A stretch of DNA of 64,000 nt from Alistipes sp. Its GTDB lineage: Bacteria; Bacteroidota; Bacteroidia; Bacteroidales; Rikenellaceae. The notes under the pieces were generated by a model. The model was not told where the DNA came from, did no database searches, and was given only the letters and a program-made list of their open reading frames with translations. The DNA lies in NCBI GenBank assembly GCA_017629035.1, contig JAGBXX010000012.1, forward strand, positions 62,001 to 126,000, read 5' to 3'. This document shows positions 43,591-52,806 of the stretch, in pieces; positions within the stretch are counted from its first letter, which is position 1, and every line of letters starts with the position of its first letter. Position numbers and translations under genes: made by a program.

Positions 43591-44589
43591 TTAAGCCTTG
43601 TTGTCAGAACCGAGAACCTCCTTAATCTTGTGGATGTAGAGCTTCTTCATGTTGTCACGTGCAGGACCGAGGTACTTACGTGGGTCGAACTCAGCTGGCT
43701 TGTTAGCGAATACCTCGCGAACAGCAGCAGTCATAGCCAAACGTGAGTCAGAGTCGATGTTGATCTTGCAAACAGCGCTCTTAGATGCCTTGCGCAACTG
43801 CTCCTCAGGAATACCTACTGCAGCCTTCAATGCGCCACCAAACTTGTTGATAGTGTCAACCTCGTCCTGTGGAACTGATGATGAGCCGTGGAGAACGATA
43901 GGGAAGCCAGGAAGCTGCTTCTCGATCTCAGCCAACACGTCGAATGCGAGTGGTGGAGGTACAAGACGACCTGTCTGTGGGTCGAGAGTACACTGCTCAG
44001 GAGTGAACTTAAATGCACCGTGAGAAGTACCGATAGAGATAGCGAGTGAGTCGCAACCAGTCTTTGTAACGAAGTCAACAACCTCCTCAGGCTTAGTGTA
44101 GTGGCTCTCCTCAGCAGATACCTCATCCTCAACACCTGCCAACACGCCGAGCTCACCCTCAACAGTCACGTCGAACTGGTGTGCATACTCAACAACCTTC
44201 TTTGTGAGAGCTACGTTCTCATCGTATGGAAGGTGTGAACCGTCGATCATAACAGATGAGAAGCCCATGTCGATACAGCTCTTGCAAGTCTCGAATGAAT
44301 CACCGTGGTCGAGGTGAAGCACGATCTGTGGCTTCTCCCAGCCGAGCTCCTTGGCATACTCCACAGCACCCTCAGCCATGTAGCGGAGGAGAGTCTGGTT
44401 AGCATACTGACGAGCACCCTTAGATACCTGGAGAATCACTGGTGACTTAGTCTCAGCAGCAGCCATAACGATAGCCTGGAGCTGCTCCATGTTGTTGAAG
44501 TTGAATGCAGGGATAGCGTAACCGCCATCAACAGCCTTACGGAACATCTCGCGTGTGTTCACGAGGCCCAAATCCTTGTAATTGATCAT
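43591..44589 (-). CDS. fba: class II fructose-bisphosphate aldolase
   Basis: A 332-residue zinc aldolase of glycolysis and gluconeogenesis. The zinc ligands are in LHLDHGDSFETCK and in GTSHGAFKF and the later LHGSSSVP; the phosphate-binding loop and NIDSD motif (KINIDSDSRLAM) near residue 285 hold the substrate. Codon bias is strong, as expected for a highly expressed gene. Single-gene unit with its own promoter and terminator. Confidence 0.97.
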   Translation of the reverse strand: MINYKDLGLVNTREMFRKAVDGGYAIPAFNFNNMEQLQAIVMAAAETKSPVILQVSKGARQYANQTLLRYMAEGAVEYAKELGWEKPQIVLHLDHGDSFETCKSCIDMGFSSVMIDGSHLPYDENVALTKKVVEYAHQFDVTVEGELGVLAGVEDEVSAEESHYTKPEEVVDFVTKTGCDSLAISIGTSHGAFKFTPEQCTLDPQTGRLVPPPLAFDVLAEIEKQLPGFPIVLHGSSSVPQDEVDTINKFGGALKAAVGIPEEQLRKASKSAVCKINIDSDSRLAMTAAVREVFANKPAEFDPRKYLGPARDNMKKLYIHKIKEVLGSDNKA

Positions 44590-44651
44590 ATTACAAATAT
44601 ATTTTAGTTGTTAGTAAATTCTATATACTCACTCATTTAGCAAATACTGCA

Positions 44652-44659
44652 CAAAGATA
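44652..44659 (-). promoter_or_regulatory. -7 promoter element for fba
   Basis: Minus-strand TATCTTTG, about 63 bases before the fba ATG. Confidence 0.6.
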
Positions 44660-44758
44660 AGAAAATTTATTAAGGAGATTATTAAAATTATTAAAAAATA
44701 TAATTCTTAATAAAAACTACTAACCCAAACTTAAATAAATGTAGTTCTTACCCACGTA

Positions 44759-46597
44759 CTACGTGAAACTCTGCATAGCAATCAGGTGTGCATAGACACC
44801 CTCCTTGGCCAAAAGCTCGGCATGAGTACCCTCCTCAACAACCTTACCCTTATCGATAACATAGATCTTATCGGCATTATAGATTGTACTCAGACGGTGC
44901 GCAATGACAATCGACGTACGACCCTTGAGCAGGTTAGTGAGAGCATCCTGAACAAGCTTCTCGCTCTCGGTGTCGAGTGCCGATGTTGCCTCGTCGAGGA
45001 TAAGAATCTCGGGGTTCTTGAGCACCGCACGGGCAATGCTTATACGCTGACGCTGACCACCCGAGAGCTTAGCACCACGGTCACCAATATTTGTGTCGTA
45101 GCCCTCCGAGCTCTCAACGATAAAGTTGTGTGCATTGGCCACCTTCGAGGCCTCAACCACCTCATCGTGCGAGGCTGTGGGGCGACCCATAAGGATATTA
45201 CCCTCGATAGAGTCATTAAAGAGCACTGTCTCCTGCGCCACGATACTCATCTTGCTACGCAAAGACTCCTGCTTGAACTCCTTGACATTAACGCCATCAA
45301 ACAGCACCTCGCCGCAGTTCACATCGTAGAAACGGGGCACAAGCTCGCTGAGTGTTGACTTACCACCACCCGAAGCACCAACAAGAGCTACTGTTTCGCC
45401 CTTGCGAATTGTGAGCGACACTCCGTCGATAACATCACGTGTACCGTCGTATGAGAAACGTACATCACGCAATTCAATCTTATCCTTCAGACCCTCGAAC
45501 TCCTTAGCATTGGGGCTATCCTGAACCTCGCCCACGGTGTCGAGCAGCTCGAAGATACGCTCACCGGCAGCAACACCCTGGTTGATATTTGCAAACTGGT
45601 CGATAAACGAGCGCAGTGGGCGTGTGATCTGCGAGAAGGCTGCGATGAAGGCGATGAAGCCCGCACCACCAATAAGACCCTTACCAACCAACATACCACC
45701 AAACACAAGTATGATAGCAACAGCCGTAATACCCATAAACTCGCTCATTGGCGATGCGAGCTGCTGGCGGCGTGCCATGGCTATAAGCAGGTTAGAGAGG
45801 TTCTGGTTTATCTCCCTAAACTTTGCCGTAAGGAACTCTGTGGCGTTGTATCCCTTGATGATCTTCATGCCCGAGAGCGACTCATCGAGAACCGACACAA
45901 GCTCACCCATACGCTGCTGACTCTTCATGGCTGGGTGGCGCAAGCGCTTTACAACACGGCCAATAACAAGACCCACGATAGGAAGGAAGACAACGGCAAA
46001 GAGTGACAACTGCCATGATATGCTTATCATGAGCACGAGGAAGCCTATGATAAGGAATGGATCACGGAAGGCTACCTGCAACGTATTTGTTATACAGTAC
46101 TGCACAACCATGACATCCTGCGTGATGCGTGACATGATATCGCCCTTACGTTGGTTGCTGAAGAAGCCTACGTTGAGGTTTACCACATGCTGGAACATCT
46201 CGTTGCGCATACGCTGAATGGTGCTCACACGCAGATTCTCGACGGTCATTGCCGCAGCATAACGAAAGGCGTTGCTCAGCAGATTCATCATAATGGTCAC
46301 TACACCAAGAAGCGCCAAGAAGCGCATGGTGCTGAACTCGGCACCAAAGACCATGGTGTAGAAGTAGCTCAAAATAGCCGTGAAGCCAGCCTCGGAGAAC
46401 TCTACTGCGGGGAACTCGTATATAGGCTGAAAACCGAAACCATCCTCACTCTCGAACATTGCGTTGAGTATAGGTATAATCATCGCATAGTTGAAGGTGT
46501 TGAACAGCGCATGGAAGGCTGCAAAGAAGAAGTATGGTACGGTATAACGACTGAGTGGCTTGGCAAAGTTGAGCAGTCGCAAATAGGTTTTAAACAT
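44759..46597 (-). CDS. ABC exporter, MsbA-like (lipid A or lipid flippase type)
   Basis: A 612-residue half-transporter with an N-terminal membrane domain of six segments (to about 330) fused to a nucleotide-binding domain. Walker A GASGGGKST is near residue 405, the signature LSGGQRQRISIARA near 510, Walker B ILILDEATSALD just after, and the H-loop in SIVIAHRLSTI. Such exporters flip lipid A core or export lipids, peptides or drugs as homodimers; the MsbA assignment is by general likeness only. It follows the DHH nuclease by 60 bases and may be cotranscribed. Confidence 0.93.
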   Translation of the reverse strand: MFKTYLRLLNFAKPLSRYTVPYFFFAAFHALFNTFNYAMIIPILNAMFESEDGFGFQPIYEFPAVEFSEAGFTAILSYFYTMVFGAEFSTMRFLALLGVVTIMMNLLSNAFRYAAAMTVENLRVSTIQRMRNEMFQHVVNLNVGFFSNQRKGDIMSRITQDVMVVQYCITNTLQVAFRDPFLIIGFLVLMISISWQLSLFAVVFLPIVGLVIGRVVKRLRHPAMKSQQRMGELVSVLDESLSGMKIIKGYNATEFLTAKFREINQNLSNLLIAMARRQQLASPMSEFMGITAVAIILVFGGMLVGKGLIGGAGFIAFIAAFSQITRPLRSFIDQFANINQGVAAGERIFELLDTVGEVQDSPNAKEFEGLKDKIELRDVRFSYDGTRDVIDGVSLTIRKGETVALVGASGGGKSTLSELVPRFYDVNCGEVLFDGVNVKEFKQESLRSKMSIVAQETVLFNDSIEGNILMGRPTASHDEVVEASKVANAHNFIVESSEGYDTNIGDRGAKLSGGQRQRISIARAVLKNPEILILDEATSALDTESEKLVQDALTNLLKGRTSIVIAHRLSTIYNADKIYVIDKGKVVEEGTHAELLAKEGVYAHLIAMQSFT

Positions 46598-46657
46598 AAC
46601 TCTTCAAAATAGATAACATCAAACTCGTAGTTGGGGTACTACGCCCACATAACAAGT

Positions 46658-47683
46658 TTATAGCATACCCTCGGCGGCATACTCCTTGATACACTTCTCG
46701 TAGTGTGCCAAGGTCTCCTCCATAGACATAAACGACTTACCGCCAGCGGCATTCTTATGTCCTCCGCCATTAAAATAGCGCTGTGCAAAGAGGTTGACAT
46801 CGATATTGCCACGTGAACGCAACGATACACGTATAAAGTCGCTATGCTCGGTAAACATCGCCGAGATCTTCATCTTCTTAATCGTGAGAGGGTAGTTGAC
46901 AAAACCCTCAGAGTCGCCCTGCTGGAACCAGAAACGACGCATCTCCTCCTCCGTGAGCGACATGTGTGCCACGGTGCCGTTGTGGAATATCTTCATCTTG
47001 CGATTTATGACATAGCCAAACAGACGTGCACGTCCCTCGGAGAATGAGTTATATACGTTGGTATGAATATCTGGAATAGAGATACCTGTCTCGGCAAGGT
47101 GCGACACCACTCTGAATACATCGGGCGTAACCGACGAGAAGGCGAAGTTGCCAGTATCGGTCATCATACCCACAAACAGATTCTCTGCCATGGTGCGTGA
47201 TATGTGCTCGATACCAAACATCTTCTCAATGATGAGAGCCACGAGGTAGCATGTGCTCGAAGCCTCGCTGTATGATATCATAAGGTCGAAATCCTCCGAT
47301 GGGTCGAGGTGGTGGTCAATGAGTATGCGCTTGGCATGTTGATTGTCGTCGATAATATCGCCGAGCTGCTCAAGACGCGAGAGTAAGTGAAAATCGAGGC
47401 AGAAGATGATATCTGCACGACGCAAAGCCTCTTTGGCTACACCCTTATCATCATTTTTGAATACCACAATATCCGAAATATTTGGCATAAACTCGAGATA
47501 GTAAGGGTAGCGATTAGGTACGATACAGGTCACCTGGTGTCCCTGCTTTCGCAGTATTTCTGCCCACGCCAACGACGAGCCTATGGCATCGCCATCGGGA
47601 TTGGTGTGCGAGAGAATAACTATCGACTGAGGCGTTGCAAGTTGCTCTTTGAGTGCCTCTATCTTTGATGTTGATAACTGCAT
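46658..47683 (-). CDS. nrnA: DHH-family nanoRNase/pAp phosphatase
   Basis: 341 residues from the ATG at 47683 (MQLSTSKIEALKEQL); the longer upstream reading contains the promoter and is rejected. The DHH domain has SHTNPDGDAIGSS, IFCLDFHLLSRLE and IDHHLDPS; the DHHA1 domain ends with GGGHKNAAGGK. Proteins of this type degrade 2-5 nt RNA and dephosphorylate pAp, and in organisms lacking Orn replace oligoribonuclease. The promoter is so near that the leader is about 15 bases. Confidence 0.93.
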   Translation of the reverse strand: MQLSTSKIEALKEQLATPQSIVILSHTNPDGDAIGSSLAWAEILRKQGHQVTCIVPNRYPYYLEFMPNISDIVVFKNDDKGVAKEALRRADIIFCLDFHLLSRLEQLGDIIDDNQHAKRILIDHHLDPSEDFDLMISYSEASSTCYLVALIIEKMFGIEHISRTMAENLFVGMMTDTGNFAFSSVTPDVFRVVSHLAETGISIPDIHTNVYNSFSEGRARLFGYVINRKMKIFHNGTVAHMSLTEEEMRRFWFQQGDSEGFVNYPLTIKKMKISAMFTEHSDFIRVSLRSRGNIDVNLFAQRYFNGGGHKNAAGGKSFMSMEETLAHYEKCIKEYAAEGML

Positions 47684-47702
47684 AAGTACTATATTAATCA
47701 CG

Positions 47703-47710
47703 CAAATATA
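47703..47710 (-). promoter_or_regulatory. -7 promoter element for nrnA
   Basis: Minus-strand TATATTTG about 20 bases before the ATG, leaving a very short leader. Confidence 0.6.
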
Positions 47711-47803
47711 ATAAAAATAGGTATAACATCCTAATATTACCAATATTTTTCAGTAATGAAAAGATAATTAACCTTTGTAACAATGTTGTTATTGTATGAA
47801 ATA

Positions 47804-47835
47804 TTGCTACCTTAAACAACTTTTTTATATCTTTG
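47804..47835 (+). promoter_or_regulatory. promoter of sppA-mrp
   Basis: TTG at 47804-47806 and TATCTTTG at 47828-47835, 21 bases apart. Leader about 25 bases. Confidence 0.7.
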
Positions 47836-47863
47836 CACTAAGTTAATGTAAAAATTCAGAACT

Positions 47864-49672
47864 ATGAACTTTTGGAAGACTTTTGGAGCAGCTCTTGCTG
47901 CTGTAGTTGTAGGCTCTGGTGTGGTGTTTATCCTTGGGCTTATGTTTGGATTCTCATTTTTAGCTATGTTTAGCACTCCAATAAACAACGTTCCTGAGCG
48001 TTCTGCACTATGTATCAACCTCAACGAGAGTATTGTTGACTCTCCAGCTATCTCTCCACTGAACAATATCAATCCTCAGACTATGAGTATTAGCACTCCG
48101 CTCACATCGCTCCAGGTGCTCTCTGCTATTGAGAGTGCGGCAAACGACGATAATATCGAGGGTATATACCTCTATCTCAACGGTACAGGAGCTATAGACA
48201 CAGCACTTCTCGAGGAGCTTCGTTCGGCTATCGAGCGATTTAAGCTCTCAGGTAAGTTTGTCGTTGCCTACGACGACAACTACACGCAGAGTGAGTACTA
48301 CCTGGCCTCGGTAGCAGATAGAGTATCGCTAAATCCCGAGGGTGCTATTAGCTGGTCGGGCGTGGTGCTGAGCTCTACATTCTTCAAGGGTCTGCTCGAC
48401 AAGCTCGATATCGAGGCTGATGTAATGCGTCCAAGCGAGTGCAAGTATAAGAGTGCAGGCGAGCCTTTCTTCCTGGATAAGATGTCGGAGGCTAATCGTC
48501 AGCAGATGCAGGCTCTTGCCAACTCTATGTGGAATAACTTGGTTGAGGATGTTGCTAAGAGCCGAAACCTCAGCCCAGAGCGTGTTATGGCTATTGCCGA
48601 CAATATTGATATCTACAACTCTCAGAGTGCCAAGGAGTGTGGCTTTATCGACGCCATAGAGTACGAGGACCAGATGATGGACTACCTCGAGCAGTTGGGC
48701 GTTGAACGCAACCGCCAGGGCAAACTCAATATCGTATCATTGTACGATTACTGCGCTTCGTATGGTATGTTCAACCCAGCTATCGTGGGTGAGAAGTCGA
48801 AGAACAAGGTGGGTATCATCTATGCTGATGGTCAGATTCTTGACGGTGCAGCATCATCCGATGGTTATATCTTTGGTAACACCCTCGCACAGCAGATTCG
48901 TGAGGCTCGCCTTGATGATAGTATCAAGTCTGTTGTGTTGCGTGTTAACTCTCCTGGTGGCTCTGCCTTGGCTTCGGATATCATCTGGCGTGAGATGGTT
49001 CTTCTGCAGGAGAGCAAGCCAGTGGTAGTATCTATGGGTGGCTATGCCGCAAGTGGTGGCTACTATATATCTGTTCCTGCCGACTATATCATTGCCGACA
49101 GAAATACTCTTACCGGCTCTATCGGTGTTATCTTCACTAACTTCAACGCCCAGAAGTTGCTTAATAATAAGCTTGGCATTACCTTGGACCATGTTAAGAC
49201 ATCGAAAAATGCTGGAGGTATTGACTATGTTTCAACACCAACAGAGCGCAACAAAGAGGTTATCTTGAAGAGTATCGATGCTACATACGACACCTTCACA
49301 AAGCACGTTGCCGAGGGTCGTAACCTCGACATTGACAAGGTATTGAGCGTTGCCGAGGGTAGAATATGGAGTGGTAGCGAGGCTGTAGGTATCGGTCTTG
49401 TAGATGCTAATGGCGGTCTTTACGAGGCTATTGCCAAGGCAGCTAACCTCGCCGACCTCGCTTCTGACTACCAGCTCAAGGAGCTCCGACTCCCAGTATC
49501 TCCTTTCGAGGCTTGGTTGCAGGGTATGGGTATGGTAGCAGCTAAATCACTGGGCATTAACTATAATATGTATGGTGATGAGATCGACAGCTTTGTTAAG
49601 GAGAATATCGATATCTTCACAAATAGTGGTATGTTGATGATTACCCCACAAACTATTGAAGTAAACTTTTAA
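47864..49672 (+). CDS. sppA: signal peptide peptidase SppA, 67K type
   Basis: A 602-residue membrane-anchored Ser/Lys protease that degrades cleaved signal peptides. One N-terminal membrane segment (FGAALAAVVVGSGVVFILGL) is followed by two ClpP-like domains. The nucleophile is Ser397 in GGYAASGGYYIS and the general base Lys196 in CKYKSAGEPF, both retained. The length equals the E. coli 67K form with tandem domains. mrp starts 9 bases after its stop. Confidence 0.95.
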   Translation: MNFWKTFGAALAAVVVGSGVVFILGLMFGFSFLAMFSTPINNVPERSALCINLNESIVDSPAISPLNNINPQTMSISTPLTSLQVLSAIESAANDDNIEGIYLYLNGTGAIDTALLEELRSAIERFKLSGKFVVAYDDNYTQSEYYLASVADRVSLNPEGAISWSGVVLSSTFFKGLLDKLDIEADVMRPSECKYKSAGEPFFLDKMSEANRQQMQALANSMWNNLVEDVAKSRNLSPERVMAIADNIDIYNSQSAKECGFIDAIEYEDQMMDYLEQLGVERNRQGKLNIVSLYDYCASYGMFNPAIVGEKSKNKVGIIYADGQILDGAASSDGYIFGNTLAQQIREARLDDSIKSVVLRVNSPGGSALASDIIWREMVLLQESKPVVVSMGGYAASGGYYISVPADYIIADRNTLTGSIGVIFTNFNAQKLLNNKLGITLDHVKTSKNAGGIDYVSTPTERNKEVILKSIDATYDTFTKHVAEGRNLDIDKVLSVAEGRIWSGSEAVGIGLVDANGGLYEAIAKAANLADLASDYQLKELRLPVSPFEAWLQGMGMVAAKSLGINYNMYGDEIDSFVKENIDIFTNSGMLMITPQTIEVNF

Positions 49673-49681
49673 TAAGATAAT

Positions 49682-50737
49682 ATGAACGAACAACTTGAGG
49701 TGTTACTACGCCAAATAATTCATCCCGAGACGGAGCAGAATATCGTAGATAGTGGTTTTGTTGACCGTGCTGATCGTGGCGAGGATGGATCTATAGCTAT
49801 TACCCTACGTTTTCAGAAGGCTCGTGACCCCTTTGCCCAGAAGGTGAAGAAGCAGGTCGAGGAGCTTATGGCTGCCACATTCCCCGAGAGCAGCTGCATG
49901 GTCATCGTGCGTGAGGTAAAACCAAAGCCACGCCGCAGAGAGCAGCAGACAACAACAACAGAGATTTGCAATATCATTGCTATTGCTTCGGGTAAGGGTG
50001 GTGTTGGTAAATCTACAGTCACTGCAAACCTTGCCGTGGCGTTGCGCCAGCGCGGATATAATGTAGCTATCCTCGATGCTGACATCTACGGTCCTTCGCA
50101 GAATAAGATGTTTGGTGTTGAGGGTTATGTGCCCGATGCAGAGCGTGATGAGGAGGGTAATGAGTATATCATTCCTGCACAATCTTTGGGTATTAAGATT
50201 ATGTCCATAGGTTTCTTCATCAAACCTACCGATGCGCTTATGTGGCGTGGTGGCATGGCTACAAATGCTCTCCACCAGCTCATTCACCAGACACGTTGGG
50301 GTAAGCTCGACTACTTGCTTGTTGACCTTCCTCCAGGTACTGGCGACATTCATCTCTCAATTATCAACGAGCTCAAGATCTCTGGATCTGTCATCGTGTC
50401 GACACCTCAGCAGGTTGCCGTAGCCGATGTTGTACGTGGTGTGGAGATGTTCCGCCACCCTCAGGTTAACATCCCTGTTCTCGGCGTTGTTGAGAATATG
50501 GCATGGTTTACTCCCGAGGAGTTGCCAAACAACCGCTACTATCTCTTTGGCAAGGGTGGTGCAGCACGCTATGCTGAGCAAGCAGGTATTGACCTCCTTG
50601 GCGAGGTGCCTATCATACAATCTATCATGGAGTGTGGTGAGAACGGAAGTCCTGCAAGTGGTGTAGATTCACGTGTTGAGGAGTACTACTCTGAGATTGC
50701 CGCAAAGGTTGTTAATAAGCTACCTTCCGAGTGTTAA
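49682..50737 (+). CDS. mrp: Mrp/NBP35-type iron-sulfur carrier ATPase
   Basis: A 351-residue P-loop protein implicated in Fe-S cluster delivery. An N-terminal MIP18/DUF59 domain (to about 95) precedes the ATPase domain with the deviant Walker A GKGGVGKS at 104-111, then DADIYGPSQNKMFG and DLPPGTGDIHLSI. The C-terminal CxxC that normally holds the bridging cluster is not seen; the place reads VENMAWFTPEELPNNRYY, which I believe is common in Bacteroidetes. Cotranscribed with sppA and followed by a terminator at 50792. Confidence 0.94.
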   Translation: MNEQLEVLLRQIIHPETEQNIVDSGFVDRADRGEDGSIAITLRFQKARDPFAQKVKKQVEELMAATFPESSCMVIVREVKPKPRRREQQTTTTEICNIIAIASGKGGVGKSTVTANLAVALRQRGYNVAILDADIYGPSQNKMFGVEGYVPDAERDEEGNEYIIPAQSLGIKIMSIGFFIKPTDALMWRGGMATNALHQLIHQTRWGKLDYLLVDLPPGTGDIHLSIINELKISGSVIVSTPQQVAVADVVRGVEMFRHPQVNIPVLGVVENMAWFTPEELPNNRYYLFGKGGAARYAEQAGIDLLGEVPIIQSIMECGENGSPASGVDSRVEEYYSEIAAKVVNKLPSEC

Positions 50738-50791
50738 AAAGAGTGTTGAGAATTGTCGGTAATTTTTTAATAAATAAATTTGCAAAATCAG

Positions 50792-50818
50792 GAGCGGTCG
50801 TTGTATATACGGCCGCTC
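50792..50818 (+). terminator. terminator after sppA-mrp
   Basis: GAGCGGTCGT/ACGGCCGCTC, 10-bp stem with one wobble, 7-base loop, then TTTGTTT. Confidence 0.85.
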
Positions 50819-51135
50819 TTTGTTTCCAAATAATTTTGCATATTTTTATCACTCAATTTTTCAACTCACTTTTCCCAATTTTTCGACACTACCATTTAAT
50901 AGTTTTAACATGTTGATTTGTTAATATAGTTTTCAACACATCTTAATTTTACTTTTTATCTTCTTTATTTTCAATATATTAAGTTAAAAAAATTATAAAC
51001 AATAAAATTAGAATAAGTTGATAACTAAACTCTCAAAAACTTACTAACACTATCAACAGCTATTATTATTACTATTTAATTTTTATTTAAATATATAGTA
51101 TTAAAAAAATATAAAATTAATGTTGACAAAACTCC

Positions 51136-51209
51136 AGGGGTACTACTTTCTCAAATCTATAACATATAAAAAAGAAGAGATACTACCTATTAAAAAAAGT
51201 AGTACCTCT
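51136..51209 (-). terminator. terminator after comM with a third copy of the arm
   Basis: GTAGTACCTCT (51199-51209) can pair with AGAGATACTAC (51176-51186), and the minus-strand transcript then reads TCTTTTTTATAT, a good terminator. The same arm can also pair with AGGGGTACTAC (51136-51146), giving an alternative larger hairpin. Confidence 0.7.
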
Positions 51210-51257
51210 TAGTCTAAAACCTCGCTTAAGAGTAAAACCCCGATTCTTTACCTATTT

Positions 51258-52796
51258 TCAAGCTCCCCACTGCTCTCTATCGAGCGAGCGGTAGCCAATA
51301 GCCTCGGAGATATGCGAAGGCTCTATATCGCTCTTTTTATCGAGATCTGCAATCGTGCGTGCCACCTTGATAATTCTATCATAAGCACGTGCCGAGAGAT
51401 TGAGTCGCTGCATTGCTCGCTCAAGAAGCTCGGAACACTCCTTGCTTAGTGGTGCAAACTCCCTAAGCATGGCACTATTCATCATTGCGTTGCAGTGAAT
51501 ATCTGTGTTAATAAATCTCTGCTGTTGAATCTCTCGTGCCTCCACAACTCTGCGACGTACAACCTCACTACGCTCCTCCTCCCTCTCGGATGACATATCA
51601 CTAATGCTCACAGGCACCACCTCGACATGTATATCTATACGATCCATCAGTGGACCAGAGATATGTGCCATGTAGCGATGCACCTTAGCTGCCGAGCAGG
51701 TACACTCCTTGGTAGGGTGGTTGTAGTATCCACAAGGACAAGGGTTCATCGAGGCAATAAGTGTGAAGTTGGCTGGGTAGTCAACCGAGTATCGTGCTCG
51801 AGATATGGAGATATGTCTATCTTCGAGTGGCTGACGTAGCACCTCGAGGACACTACGACCAAACTCTGGCATCTCGTCAAGAAAGAGTACTCCATTGTTT
51901 GCCAGCGACACCTCGCCAGGTTGAGGATATTGACCACCACCTATGAGTGCTACCTGTGAGGTAAGGTGATGAGGTGCTCTAAATGGGCGCTCATATATTA
52001 ATCCTCGGTGAGTGCCTATCTTTCCCGCTACGGAGTGTATTTTTGTTGTCTCGAGTGCCTCGTCAAGAGTCATTGGTGGCATAATAGTAGGCATGCGGCG
52101 AGCGAGCATAGTCTTACCCGAGCCTGGCGAGCCTATCATTATTATATTATGTCCTCCTGCAGCAGCAATCTCGAGAGCACGTTTCACATAAGCCTGACCC
52201 TTGACATCGGCAAAATCCTCGGCATAGAGGCTCTCGCTATTTGCGTGATTTTCAGATATTATATGTTCAGCAGGGGTGTAGTCCATACGTCCTGATATAA
52301 TCTCCGTAAGCTCCACGAGAGAGCTCACGCCTACTATATCTATACCCTCGACAACAGCTCCCTCGTCGACATTCTCCTTTGGTAGAAATACACGTTTTAG
52401 TCCTCGTTCACGAGCACGTGCAACAAGTGGAAGAACACCCTTTACTGCTCGAAGTGTTCCGTTGAGCGACAACTCACCTATAAATAGTGAGTCATCAATA
52501 TATTTTGGTGCTATCTGCTCGGTTGCCGAGAGTATACCAATGGCTATTGGTAGATCATACTGCGAGCCCTCCTTGCGAAGGTCGGCGGGGGCAAGGTTGA
52601 CAACAATTTTTTTAGCTATAAGCCTATAACCACTATTTTCGAATGCGGCCTGAATACGCTGTTCACTCTCCTTGATAGTGTTGTCTGGAAGACCTACTAT
52701 ATATAGGCCTATACCACCTCCGGCGACATTGACCTCGACCGTAACATCTACAGCCTCAATACCCGATATCGCCCCAGTATGAACCTTTATGAACAT
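51258..52796 (-). CDS. comM: ComM/YifB-family AAA+ ATPase
   Basis: A 512-residue YifB/ComM protein. The N-terminal Lon-protease-like S5 domain (SGIEAVDVTVEVNVAGGGIG) precedes the Mg-chelatase-type AAA+ module with Walker A GSPGSGKTMLARR, Walker B GVLFLDEMPEF, and a four-Cys-like patch in NPCPCGYYNHPTKECTCS. In naturally competent bacteria ComM is a helicase promoting branch migration during recombination of incoming DNA; in non-competent ones its role is unclear. It follows dnaB by 10 bases. Confidence 0.94.
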   Translation of the reverse strand: MFIKVHTGAISGIEAVDVTVEVNVAGGGIGLYIVGLPDNTIKESEQRIQAAFENSGYRLIAKKIVVNLAPADLRKEGSQYDLPIAIGILSATEQIAPKYIDDSLFIGELSLNGTLRAVKGVLPLVARARERGLKRVFLPKENVDEGAVVEGIDIVGVSSLVELTEIISGRMDYTPAEHIISENHANSESLYAEDFADVKGQAYVKRALEIAAAGGHNIIMIGSPGSGKTMLARRMPTIMPPMTLDEALETTKIHSVAGKIGTHRGLIYERPFRAPHHLTSQVALIGGGQYPQPGEVSLANNGVLFLDEMPEFGRSVLEVLRQPLEDRHISISRARYSVDYPANFTLIASMNPCPCGYYNHPTKECTCSAAKVHRYMAHISGPLMDRIDIHVEVVPVSISDMSSEREEERSEVVRRRVVEAREIQQQRFINTDIHCNAMMNSAMLREFAPLSKECSELLERAMQRLNLSARAYDRIIKVARTIADLDKKSDIEPSHISEAIGYRSLDREQWGA

Positions 52797-52806
52797 ATAT
52801 TAAATT

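Larger units (their letters stand above)
50738..51257. other. AT-rich convergent gap with a cluster of TCAAC words
   Basis: 520 bases between the ends of mrp and comM, mostly A and T after 50820, with no open frame. Besides two terminators it holds seven copies of NNNTCAAC(A/T): 50744-50752 (-), 50858-50866 (+), 50911-50919 (-), 50930-50938 (+), 51016-51024 (-), 51050-51058 (+), 51121-51129 (-). The best match TTATCAACT and TTTTCAACA, close to the DnaA box TTATCCACA. An origin-like or other protein-binding function is possible; gene order (both neighbours converge) speaks against an active oriC. Confidence 0.4.
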
